From Prolixibacteraceae bacterium (GTDB taxonomy: Bacteria; Bacteroidota; Bacteroidia; Bacteroidales; Prolixibacteraceae): a DNA stretch of 23,496 bases. The position numbers and the translations under genes were made by a program. The stretch covers positions 1 through 23,496 of the forward strand of contig JAEUSS010000037.1 in assembly GCA_016788685.1 (NCBI GenBank), given 5' to 3'. A model generated the notes under the pieces. That model ran no database searches. It had not been told where the DNA came from and was given only the letters and a program-made list of their open reading frames with translations. Shown here in pieces: positions 9,201 through 16,289 of the stretch (the stretch's first letter is position 1; each line of letters starts with the position of its first letter).

Positions 9201-9238
9201 ACCCGATAAGTGTGTTGCAGGAAGGATGCTCCAAATAG
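6215..9238 (+). CDS. large baseplate J-like wedge protein (Afp11/Pvc11-like)
   Basis: A 1007-residue baseplate wedge protein. The C-terminal part holds the baseplate J/gp6-like signature: YYLQTSERLRHKNRAITLWD followed by YEHLILQQFPEIHKVRCLNH at residues ~790-835, then VTLVVIPDIRN and a domain with LHVTAEVINPEYEEVEISLKA. The N-terminal ~250 residues are helical and specific to the Bacteroidota form (NYFNAENQKDGNWQDFF; FFISEPQIKTFL). In the assembled particle it would form the wedge ring around the spike with the gp25-like and 886-aa proteins. It starts 3 bp after the gp25 gene. Much of the middle is beta-rich and not assignable by eye. Family confidence is high, internal domain borders are approximate. 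Confidence 0.88.
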   Translation: MTTETTHKAILTGEGTDQQQRWIDALNPGALNLHDFSLADWMKFAWNFAEKVNYFNAENQKDGNWQDFFISEPQIKTFLDGLETNHSLAPHQTLFICFLKLLDISKERFNQLTQRHLDFYYQNILKIDKRQPVPDQVHVIFELAKNIIQEKIDSGTPLSAGKDAKGNELTFRTTEELVANRISVAQLKNVYHHSEANLKGIKACEKANSSGGLGKPDPTGDLKWYPFGYLKAKYTDQTPELPDARLGFAIASPVLLLNEGLRTIRLKMVFNNAFATQLAVQAENSVTAFLSGEKKWIGPFHLKASGLNKELNLEIELDKKTEPIAAYQAPVHGERYTSGDPVIRFLIDTGSEQGYSFFTVFSELQLKNIQLSVQVNGISGVEIESDLGILNAKKPFMPFGPIPLKNSRFTVKNDEIFRKNWTNLKLSLNWMNTPESFTNQYLAYRDDLKTPTAELFKTGIRRKIHKLLEYDMTADNLIVKDQDYFKASVALFSKGDWNLLNSNQLLFTQNGQSYNCEFTLSNTGYDTSESGRLQLILNQSFLHEMFPRIYAMAMQNDKSTLIPKDPYTPLAESIELSYEASAEGIFNETASSKPSVQLFHEHPFGQNEKPSGVVHDSPVCLLPAYPSGGELYLGLKDAEPMQQVSLLFQIFEGSENPETISFSEGEKLEWSILSANKWMTLTSNHLISDLTDNFLKSGIVKILIPAEASKENTLLAPGLFWLRVRTNKKFDAVCKIIDIRTQAVLARFHDQNNDLSHLTNGLPPQTISALSERKQSVKTVSQPFNSSGGSPVETDQAYYLQTSERLRHKNRAITLWDYEHLILQQFPEIHKVRCLNHTSATSYLAPGNVTLVVIPDIRNKNVFDIYQPRLSRATLNRVQDCINQLNSLHVTAEVINPEYEEVEISLKARFRSGYDDYYYQNVLRKDLTRLLSPWAFERSADLQFDSSLHKSIVINYIEKLDYVDFITDLKIKHKQEFKTSVSPSNPKAILVSAKEHPISVLQEGCSK

Positions 9239-9261
9239 TTATTCAGAAAAAAAAATGACGC

Positions 9262-11922
9262 ATGTTAAACGCCGACCGACATACCACCATTCCCGGAAAT
9301 GTTTCGACCAAGGACGATCTGGATTTTTCATTTCTGAAACAACTCGGAATTGAATACATTGAAAAATACGGAAGTAAAATCTGGACCGATTACAATACAC
9401 ACGACCCCGGGATTACTATACTCGAAGCTCTTTGCTATGCCATAACCGATTTGGGCTACCGGATCAGTATGCCCATCGAGGATATCCTGAGTGCGCCCGG
9501 CAGCAGCAATGATTCGCTTGCCGGACAGTTTATCAAAGCAGAGCAGATTTTGCCCACAAAGCCCGTTACGGGCAACGACTACCGGAAACTCTTCATCGAC
9601 ATCGACGGCATCAAAAATGCCTGGCTCCGACCGTTCAAAAAGAAGGTTTTTGTAAACTGCAAAGACAAGACATTGTCGTATTCGCCTTTCGAAACCGAAG
9701 ATAAATACAAGAAAGAATTCACCTTGCAGGGGCTATACGAAATAATGCTCGATTTCGATGATTTTGACCCGGGAACCTATAACACCGATGCTCTGATTGC
9801 CAATCGGAAAAAGCAGCTCGAAAATGAAGTCCGGACAAAGTACCATCAGAACCGTAACCTGTGCGAAGATTTGATGACCGTTGCTGAAGTCGGGTTTCAT
9901 CCGGTTTCGGTATGCGCCATCATCGACGTGAAACCCGAAGCCGACGAAGAGATGGTTCATGCCCGCGTTTTACGGGCCATCAATACCTATTTTTCTCCTT
10001 CGGTCAGGTTTTACTCCTTGCAGGAAATGTTCGCCAAAGGCTACTCGTCAACCGAAATTTTCGATGGCCCCGTCCTGAACAACGGGTTCATCGATCCGGC
10101 AGAATTAGAAAATGCCGGGCTGAGAAAGGAAATCCGGCTCTCCGACATTGTCCGGCTGATCATGGACATTGATGGTGTCCGAGTGATTAAAGACATTTCA
10201 ATAAATAACTGTGGTACTGACTCCAAACCCGAAGGGCAGCCCTGGGTGATCTGCATCGGAGAAGGTCTGAAACCCCGGCTTTGCGAAAAAAGCGTTTTCA
10301 GTTACACCAAAGGCGTTTTGCCTGTCAACATCAATCACGAACGGGTAAAAGAATACAGCCGGCAGCTCGAAGCCGAAGAAACCGAAACTCAAAAACTGGC
10401 GCAAATATCCAGACTCATCGAGTTACCAACCGGAAACTTCCTGAATATCGGCGAATATTCGGCAATCCAGAACAATTTTCCTGAAACCTACGGGATCGGC
10501 GAATTTGGGCTATCGGCATCAGCAACCGGCAAGCGTAAAGCTCAGGCCAAACAATTGCAGGCATACCTGCTTTTTTTCGATCAGATCCTGGCCAGCTATT
10601 TCAGTCAACTCGATAAAGTCAAAGAATTGCTTTCCGTCAACCCCTCTGCCGGCAGGAGTTATTTTTCTCAGGCCATCAAAGACATTAAAGGAATTGAAAA
10701 TCTCGTTTCTCCGGAGTACCTGAACGGGACCGCAGAGGAGCTTTCAGAATCGTTATTTTCGATGCTCGACAAAAAAAATGACCGTAAAAATCAGTTACTC
10801 GACCATCTGCTGGCACGTTTCGCCGAAAATTTCGGAACTTATGCATTCCTGATGAAACAACTGTACGGCAATGATCACGATCTGGCCATCATCCGGTCCA
10901 AAGAGAACTTCCTCCGAAGTTATCCGGTTTTGGGAACCGAGCGCGGTGCGGCATTCAATTGTTATCATCCCAAAGGAAGTTTGTGGAACACCTCCAATGT
11001 ATCCACTGTCGAAAAACGGATCGCGCTGCTCACCGGGCTGACCGACTTCAGCCGCCGCAACCTGTCCAATGATCCGGTTGAAATTTACCAGGAAAAAGAT
11101 AACGATGGTTTAATTGAATACCGGTGGAGAATCAAAGATCCGGCACAGCATGTGCTTTGTTCAGGTTCAAAAAAATATTTCTCGAAAGAAGAAATGGACA
11201 AAGAAATCCTTTTGGTAAAAGCCTTGGCAACCAACATGGATAACTATGAAATCAAAAAAGCTAAATCCGGAAAGTTCTACTACAACCTGACTAATCCGGA
11301 AATAACCGATACCCGGGACGAAGGCCACGTTGTTGCCCGACGGCTCGATTATTACCAGACCAAAGAAGCTGCCAGGGATGCTGTCCGGCAATTCGTTTCC
11401 TTCATGAAGAAAGTAAAACCCAATGAAGGCATGTATCTGATAGAACATATCCTGATCCGCCCCGATGAATTAAAAACTGATACCACCATCAACGGAACAT
11501 TCCTTCCGGTTTGTTCCTGCGACGACAGCGAACCGGCCGATCCTTATTCGTTCCGGGTTTCGGTAGTTCTCCCGGGTTGGACCGAACGTTTTTCGAACAT
11601 GGACTTCCGTAATTTCATGGAGAATCTGATCCGCAGGGAATTACCGGCACACGTGTTGGCCCGCATTTGCTGGATTGGCTATCCCGACGGGAAAGTTGAC
11701 GACGATAAAAACGAGATGATTCAACTGGAACAATCCTGGAAAGCCTTCCTTGAAACCCTGAACCAAACAGACCCGAACACGCAGACGATCGTCCGCTTAA
11801 ATACGGCATTAAGCCAGTTGCATTCCATCTATCCGACCGGATTTTTATACGATTGCGAAAATGAAACGGAGAATCTGAAAGGCAAAATAATACTCGGCAG
11901 AACCAATTTAGGAAACATTTAA
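9262..11922 (+). CDS. second large baseplate protein (Afp12/Pvc12-like)
   Basis: An 886-residue protein of the Bacteroidota eCIS baseplate. The N-terminus carries IWTDYNTHDPGITILEALCY and AITDLGYR (residues ~40-67), the usual opening of the second baseplate-J-related component. Near the C-terminus it has YLIEHILIRPDE (~725), DPYSFRVSVVLPGW (~760) and FMENLIRRELPAHVLARICW, a module I know from these Bacteroidota proteins. By position it matches Afp12/Pvc12, which together with the J-like protein builds the wedge. It lies 23 bp after the preceding stop. An ATG at 9255 is in another frame, so 9262 is the start. The next gene follows after 10 bp. Role is from family and order. Confidence 0.86.
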   Translation: MLNADRHTTIPGNVSTKDDLDFSFLKQLGIEYIEKYGSKIWTDYNTHDPGITILEALCYAITDLGYRISMPIEDILSAPGSSNDSLAGQFIKAEQILPTKPVTGNDYRKLFIDIDGIKNAWLRPFKKKVFVNCKDKTLSYSPFETEDKYKKEFTLQGLYEIMLDFDDFDPGTYNTDALIANRKKQLENEVRTKYHQNRNLCEDLMTVAEVGFHPVSVCAIIDVKPEADEEMVHARVLRAINTYFSPSVRFYSLQEMFAKGYSSTEIFDGPVLNNGFIDPAELENAGLRKEIRLSDIVRLIMDIDGVRVIKDISINNCGTDSKPEGQPWVICIGEGLKPRLCEKSVFSYTKGVLPVNINHERVKEYSRQLEAEETETQKLAQISRLIELPTGNFLNIGEYSAIQNNFPETYGIGEFGLSASATGKRKAQAKQLQAYLLFFDQILASYFSQLDKVKELLSVNPSAGRSYFSQAIKDIKGIENLVSPEYLNGTAEELSESLFSMLDKKNDRKNQLLDHLLARFAENFGTYAFLMKQLYGNDHDLAIIRSKENFLRSYPVLGTERGAAFNCYHPKGSLWNTSNVSTVEKRIALLTGLTDFSRRNLSNDPVEIYQEKDNDGLIEYRWRIKDPAQHVLCSGSKKYFSKEEMDKEILLVKALATNMDNYEIKKAKSGKFYYNLTNPEITDTRDEGHVVARRLDYYQTKEAARDAVRQFVSFMKKVKPNEGMYLIEHILIRPDELKTDTTINGTFLPVCSCDDSEPADPYSFRVSVVLPGWTERFSNMDFRNFMENLIRRELPAHVLARICWIGYPDGKVDDDKNEMIQLEQSWKAFLETLNQTDPNTQTIVRLNTALSQLHSIYPTGFLYDCENETENLKGKIILGRTNLGNI

Positions 11923-11932
11923 ACAGCAGACT

Positions 11933-14557
11933 ATGACAACTAAATTATCAAACATAACCGCACAATACCGTTCATTTGTCAACGATCAGGTATTAACAGC
12001 AGACCAACTCAACACCCTGATTCAGTACTTTGAAGACCAGGGCCGGCTGTCGCGCATTTGTCTGAGCGGAGTTGGAATCGCCTGTGGTTTCCGGGTTTCG
12101 ATTACCGGAAGTAAAGAAGTCGTTGTTACCCAGGGCTGCGGCATTACTACCGATGGCGACCTGATCCTGTTGCAGCAACCCGCTCCGGAGAAAACGGCAC
12201 AAATGATCGACATCTCCTCCGTCAGATTCACCCATTTCAAAGCGTTCGAAGACACTAATGTCAGATATGCTCCTTTCTTCAAAGCCAATCAGCAACTTCA
12301 GATTTTCGAGCTAATTCCGGATTTTCAGACTCCGAAAACCGACTTTACGTTACTGAACACCCTGCCCGGCATCGAAAAAATGGTTGCCTTGCTGTATCTC
12401 GAAGAATTTCCGAAATCACCCGAATTGTGTACAGCTATCGACTGCAACAACCAGGGAATCGAAGAAATTTCGCGGTTGAAGGTGCTGCTCATTTCTGAGG
12501 AAGATGCGGCATACATCAATAATACCGACTCGATTTATACCAAACACGCCGTCATGCAGGCATACAAACAACTGCCTGACCCGGCTGTCGGGCGCTTTGT
12601 ACTGACCAACAACAGCGCAGCCAACCTCAGTAACCTCCGGAAGAGTTTTCATTCGGCCATCTCGTCCAACAATACCATCAACCAGTTAAAAACCGGGATT
12701 ACGAGTCTGTTCAGTAATTTTGCCGGATTCCTGAATTTGCCGGAAACGATCACCAGCGAATCAATCAATCAACGGATCACACAGCTACTTGGATTTTCGG
12801 CATTGGCAATACCACCCGATGTGCAGTACCGCTACGATCTGCTGAAAGACCTGGTGGACACTTACAACGAAATCAAAGAACTTTTACCCGAACTCGAGGC
12901 CGAATGCTGTCCCGACATTAAATCTTTTCCCAAACACCTGATGATTGGCCGGCTGAATCCGATGCAGAACGAAGAGACATTCCGCCATTCCTTTTACCAT
13001 TCGCCCGTCTCCGGAAACGATTTTCAGAACATTTCCAGACTAAACAGCCTGACGATCCGGCTTTTCCTTATGCTATCAGACTATAATATCTCCGGAGACA
13101 CCGTCAAAATTACACCCTCAAAAAGCAAGCGAACGCTAAGCAAGCGAAGCATTCCGTACTACTACACCATAACCGACCAGCTCATTGACAACTGGGACTT
13201 TGAAAAAACAAAACGACTGGTACAGAAAAAAAACCTCAGCTACAACACCACCAAACTTTCGGAAGCGGACCAGATTCAGACACCGCTAAAATTCAATCTG
13301 GATAACTTTGACTTTTTCAGGATAGAAGGACATTTAGGAAAATCACCCGTTTCGGCCGAAACTCAGCTAACAGAAATACAATCTTCAAACGGGCTGGATT
13401 TTGACTGTTCTTTCTTTGACATCGACACCGACCAATCAGAGCTTCAGCAATTCATCAACCGGAACGACTCGCTGGAACACCTCTCCGGAGTGCCCAAAGG
13501 CGGAACATTTGTGGTGCTGAAAAAGGCGAACCTGATTGTGGCCGATTTTGCACTGAGCTATAAATACCGGGCAGAACAGGCCGAGTCGTGCTGCAAAATC
13601 TCGGAGTGCAGCTATCCGTGGATCAGCTCCCTGAAGTACCTTAACAACCTGTCACGCAGCTTGCGGGGAACTCAAAGCCGCCGGCAACTGATGCCCAGAT
13701 TTTACCGCCTGTTTATCTCGCAATATTCCGTTAACGGCATCAGTCTGATCAGCCAGCCGCTCGAAATTGCCATTCCGCTGGAAGAAATTTTTAACGGCCG
13801 GATTCATGCAGTTACCCGCAAACTGAATGAACGGTTTCCGACTGGCCTGGTGTTTGATTTTGACCAGAAAAGCAAATTACTGAAGATAAAAAAGCTCAGG
13901 GACGACACGTTCACGTTCATGATCAAAGACATCACAACATCAAACACATCGCCGGTTTACACCTATACCGAGAAGGCGTTCCTGCGGAACTCCAGAATCA
14001 TTCAGGCCAAAGATGTTGTCTGTTCGGACGTGAATCTTCTTCAGGCAAATCTGTACCGACAACTTCACGCCAAATACGACCCGAGAAATAAAGATGACGA
14101 TTACGGACGCTACGACAACCAATGGAAACGATGGGCTGAGCTGATGGAAAAACTCAAGCACAACAAGCTGTTTAAGGAAATGAAAGCCAAACGTTTCCCG
14201 ACTAAAGTAACCGAATTGCCTCAGGAAGCTCAGGCTGAGTTGCGCCAGATCAGAGCCGACATTGCCCAAATCAGCTCTTCGGCAAAGGCCTGCCTATCGG
14301 GAGACTGGACAAACGGGACTTGGGTTGACACCGCCATGCTGACGTATTATGCCAGAAATCAGAAAAATACGCACGACGACATTGTCCTGTTTATGAAACT
14401 CAGAGAAAAGCTACACCAGAAAAAGGGAAAAAGCAGGTATTCTGTATTTGTCGATCCGCTGACCGATGCGCAACTGAAGGCGCTGCAAGCGAAGTATCTG
14501 AATAAAGTTGATTTCTACCTGGTAAAATCCATTGGAGAAACAGTCATAGAGTTCTAG
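11933..14557 (+). CDS. large conserved Bacteroidota eCIS protein, Afp13-position, function uncertain
   Basis: An 874-residue protein of a type that recurs in Bacteroidota injection-system loci. Signatures: an N-terminal FVNDQVLTADQLNTLIQYFE and VGIACGF (residues ~15-53), a central FFRIEGHLGK (~461-470), the MIGRL...FRHSFYHSP stretch, and two CC-containing loops (EAECCPDI, ESCCKISEC). It sits where Afp/Pvc encode the tail fibre (gene 13), but I see no trimeric fibre repeats, collagen-like stretches or receptor-binding domain, so calling it a fibre would be unsupported. It could be a peripheral baseplate or shell component. It is 10 bp from the preceding gene and is followed by the only 235-bp gap in the operon. 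Confidence 0.78.
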   Translation: MTTKLSNITAQYRSFVNDQVLTADQLNTLIQYFEDQGRLSRICLSGVGIACGFRVSITGSKEVVVTQGCGITTDGDLILLQQPAPEKTAQMIDISSVRFTHFKAFEDTNVRYAPFFKANQQLQIFELIPDFQTPKTDFTLLNTLPGIEKMVALLYLEEFPKSPELCTAIDCNNQGIEEISRLKVLLISEEDAAYINNTDSIYTKHAVMQAYKQLPDPAVGRFVLTNNSAANLSNLRKSFHSAISSNNTINQLKTGITSLFSNFAGFLNLPETITSESINQRITQLLGFSALAIPPDVQYRYDLLKDLVDTYNEIKELLPELEAECCPDIKSFPKHLMIGRLNPMQNEETFRHSFYHSPVSGNDFQNISRLNSLTIRLFLMLSDYNISGDTVKITPSKSKRTLSKRSIPYYYTITDQLIDNWDFEKTKRLVQKKNLSYNTTKLSEADQIQTPLKFNLDNFDFFRIEGHLGKSPVSAETQLTEIQSSNGLDFDCSFFDIDTDQSELQQFINRNDSLEHLSGVPKGGTFVVLKKANLIVADFALSYKYRAEQAESCCKISECSYPWISSLKYLNNLSRSLRGTQSRRQLMPRFYRLFISQYSVNGISLISQPLEIAIPLEEIFNGRIHAVTRKLNERFPTGLVFDFDQKSKLLKIKKLRDDTFTFMIKDITTSNTSPVYTYTEKAFLRNSRIIQAKDVVCSDVNLLQANLYRQLHAKYDPRNKDDDYGRYDNQWKRWAELMEKLKHNKLFKEMKAKRFPTKVTELPQEAQAELRQIRADIAQISSSAKACLSGDWTNGTWVDTAMLTYYARNQKNTHDDIVLFMKLREKLHQKKGKSRYSVFVDPLTDAQLKALQAKYLNKVDFYLVKSIGETVIEF

Positions 14558-14566
14558 AAACGAAAA

Positions 14567-14605
14567 GGAGTCTCAGTCGATAAATGCTAGCTCGAATGAG
14601 ACTCC
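14567..14605. repeat. 39-nt inverted repeat / stem-loop in the operon gap
   Basis: GGAGTCTCA at 14567-14575 is exactly mirrored by TGAGACTCC at 14597-14605. One mismatch further in, TCGA at 14577-14580 pairs with TCGA at 14592-14595, giving 13 paired bases in total and an 11-nt loop that contains GCTAGC. On the plus strand the stem is preceded by AAAA and followed by CATGGGG, so it is not a plus-strand terminator. Read on the minus strand the stem is followed by TTTTCGTTT and has intrinsic-terminator form. No minus-strand gene is visible beside it. It could be an mRNA processing or stability element, an antisense terminator, or a copy of a dispersed palindromic repeat. Confidence 0.75.
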
Positions 14606-14682
14606 CATGGGGCCGAAAACCAGTGCCAAACTTCACGAAACGAGAAAGAGCAACAGAATAAACCGAAGACCAAACTCAAAAC

Positions 14683-14793
14683 ATGATGAAAAGAACCGAT
14701 CAACCTAAACCCAGTAACCTACTAAAAGGTCTGGTAAATATAGCATCTTTCGGATTAAAAAACAAGAGTTTAAGATATTTTTATCAACATTAA
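14683..14793 (+). CDS. candidate 36-residue micro-ORF upstream of tape measure
   Basis: An ORF starting ATGATGAAAAGA encodes 36 residues: MMKRTDQPKPSNLL opens it, KSLRYFYQH closes it. The peptide is basic, with a short hydrophobic centre (LVNIASFGL), too short for a confident membrane segment. Its TAA overlaps the ATG of the tape-measure gene (TAATG at 14791-14795), the same kind of coupling used elsewhere in this operon, which is the main reason to take it seriously. Its base composition is more AT-rich than the flanking genes. It may be a real small component, a leader peptide that couples translation to the tape measure, or chance. I recognise no family. Confidence 0.4.
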   Translation: MMKRTDQPKPSNLLKGLVNIASFGLKNKSLRYFYQH

Positions 14794-16289
14794 TGAAAAA
14801 CATCAGCCAACACACCATACAACAGATAAATATTGAGGTAAACACAAGCAATGAGCAAAAAGCTCATGAACTAAAAAATGAATCGAATGGGTTCCTGAAA
14901 GAAGTTCTGCTGCCAAAGCTCGAGCTTCTCCTGGACCAACTGGAAACTCCGGACAAAACAAAACGATTCGACACCATTAATCTGGAAATCAACATGAAAA
15001 AAAACGAAACATTAAACTCATCCATCAATCAGCTCGTCAACCAGCTCATGGAAAAGATTGCAGTTGCTGAAGTTGAGTTTGGTGAACCCGCCCCCGGGGA
15101 AATTCGAACTGAGTATTCCGGTGTTCTGAACGAAGCAAAAGGCAATTTTCCGGATGCCGGAAAATCAGGATTCAATCCGGGAAGAGCAAAATCCTCCGGA
15201 AAAAGAGCAGATATGGAAAATTCGTTCCTTTATTTCCTGGATTCCGGACAATTGCCCTGGTACTCCAAACCTTCATTAATCGAGGATTTTACGCGCCCGG
15301 ATACATTCGCCGCGTCCCTGCGGAATGACTTATTTTTACTGAAAATCAAGCAACTTTTCCTTTCAGCGCCCCATGCCAACGAACGGTTTGTACGACAATT
15401 CGGTGACGAGATTATTGAAGCACTGATCCGAAGACTCGCAGAAGCAGAAAATATTCACCTTGACGAACTTCAGGCCAAAATTTCGGAAGTCAGTCAAAAC
15501 CTGAAAGACAGCTTATACAAATTAATTATCCACAAACTCATTCAAGTTGATTTTCAGGACACTCAGTTAAAATACCAGCAATTATACCACGAAATAGAAA
15601 CCCGAAGCCTTTCAGAAAAAAAAGCAAACGATCAGATCCGGCAAATACTCCGGCTATTCGACTCTGCAGATCCGGATTTTGAAAACCGGTTAAACAACAA
15701 TCAGCCTAACATGCAAATCACCGCCAGTTTAACCGCAGAAAAGCTATCAGACAAAAAAGAACCGTCGCAAACAACCGAAAATGCGGGACAAAAAAGTCAA
15801 TACGTCCAAAATGCCGGACTTATTCTGGCACATCCGTTTTTATGGGACCTGTTTTCGCGCACCCAGTGCACCGACGGAAAAAGTTCGCTGCTCCCTGAAA
15901 AAAAACAATTGGCAGTTCATTTGCTGCATTATCTGGCAACCGGGCAGGAGCATGAAATGGAATACAACCTGAGCTTCGAAAAGTTTCTTTGCGCCCTGCC
16001 TCCCGATGAACCCATCGACCGGAAACTATCCATCCCCGAAACGGATAAAGCAGAATGCAATGATTTGCTTCAATCCATTATCCGTCATTGGCCCGCGCTG
16101 AAAAACACCTCGCCTGACGGACTCCGGCAAATGTTTATCCAGCGCGACGGGAAACTGGATTTGCGAAAAATACCTTACAAGCTATCCGTTGAGCGAAAAG
16201 CTCAGGATATCCTTCTGGATCAGTTACAATGGAGTATCGCCATCGTAAAGTTGCCCTGGACAAAAGACTTACTATTTACTGAATGGTAG
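14793..16289 (+). CDS. contractile injection system tape-measure protein (Afp14/Pvc14-like)
   Basis: A 498-residue protein matching the family named contractile injection system tape measure protein, which sets tube length during assembly. Supporting segments: an N-terminal helical region with LLPKLELLLDQL (residues ~39-50), FLYFLDSGQLPWYS (~145-158), the NAGLILAHPFLWDLF block (~340-354), SPDGLRQMFIQRDGKL (~440-455), and the C-terminal LPWTKDLLFTEW. Residues ~300-338 between the two halves are polar and low in order. The start overlaps the micro-ORF stop as TAATG, and the stop overlaps the next start as ATGGTAG, so this gene begins a tightly coupled four-gene run ending with the ATPase. Family call is strong; actual measuring function is by homology. 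Confidence 0.9.
   Translation: MKNISQHTIQQINIEVNTSNEQKAHELKNESNGFLKEVLLPKLELLLDQLETPDKTKRFDTINLEINMKKNETLNSSINQLVNQLMEKIAVAEVEFGEPAPGEIRTEYSGVLNEAKGNFPDAGKSGFNPGRAKSSGKRADMENSFLYFLDSGQLPWYSKPSLIEDFTRPDTFAASLRNDLFLLKIKQLFLSAPHANERFVRQFGDEIIEALIRRLAEAENIHLDELQAKISEVSQNLKDSLYKLIIHKLIQVDFQDTQLKYQQLYHEIETRSLSEKKANDQIRQILRLFDSADPDFENRLNNNQPNMQITASLTAEKLSDKKEPSQTTENAGQKSQYVQNAGLILAHPFLWDLFSRTQCTDGKSSLLPEKKQLAVHLLHYLATGQEHEMEYNLSFEKFLCALPPDEPIDRKLSIPETDKAECNDLLQSIIRHWPALKNTSPDGLRQMFIQRDGKLDLRKIPYKLSVERKAQDILLDQLQWSIAIVKLPWTKDLLFTEW

Noticed and set aside
14567..14605. tRNA fragment or attachment site suggested by CTCGAATGAGACTCC
   Set aside because: It slightly resembles a T-arm, but no anticodon or acceptor arms can be built around it and no integrase is present; a simple hairpin explains it.
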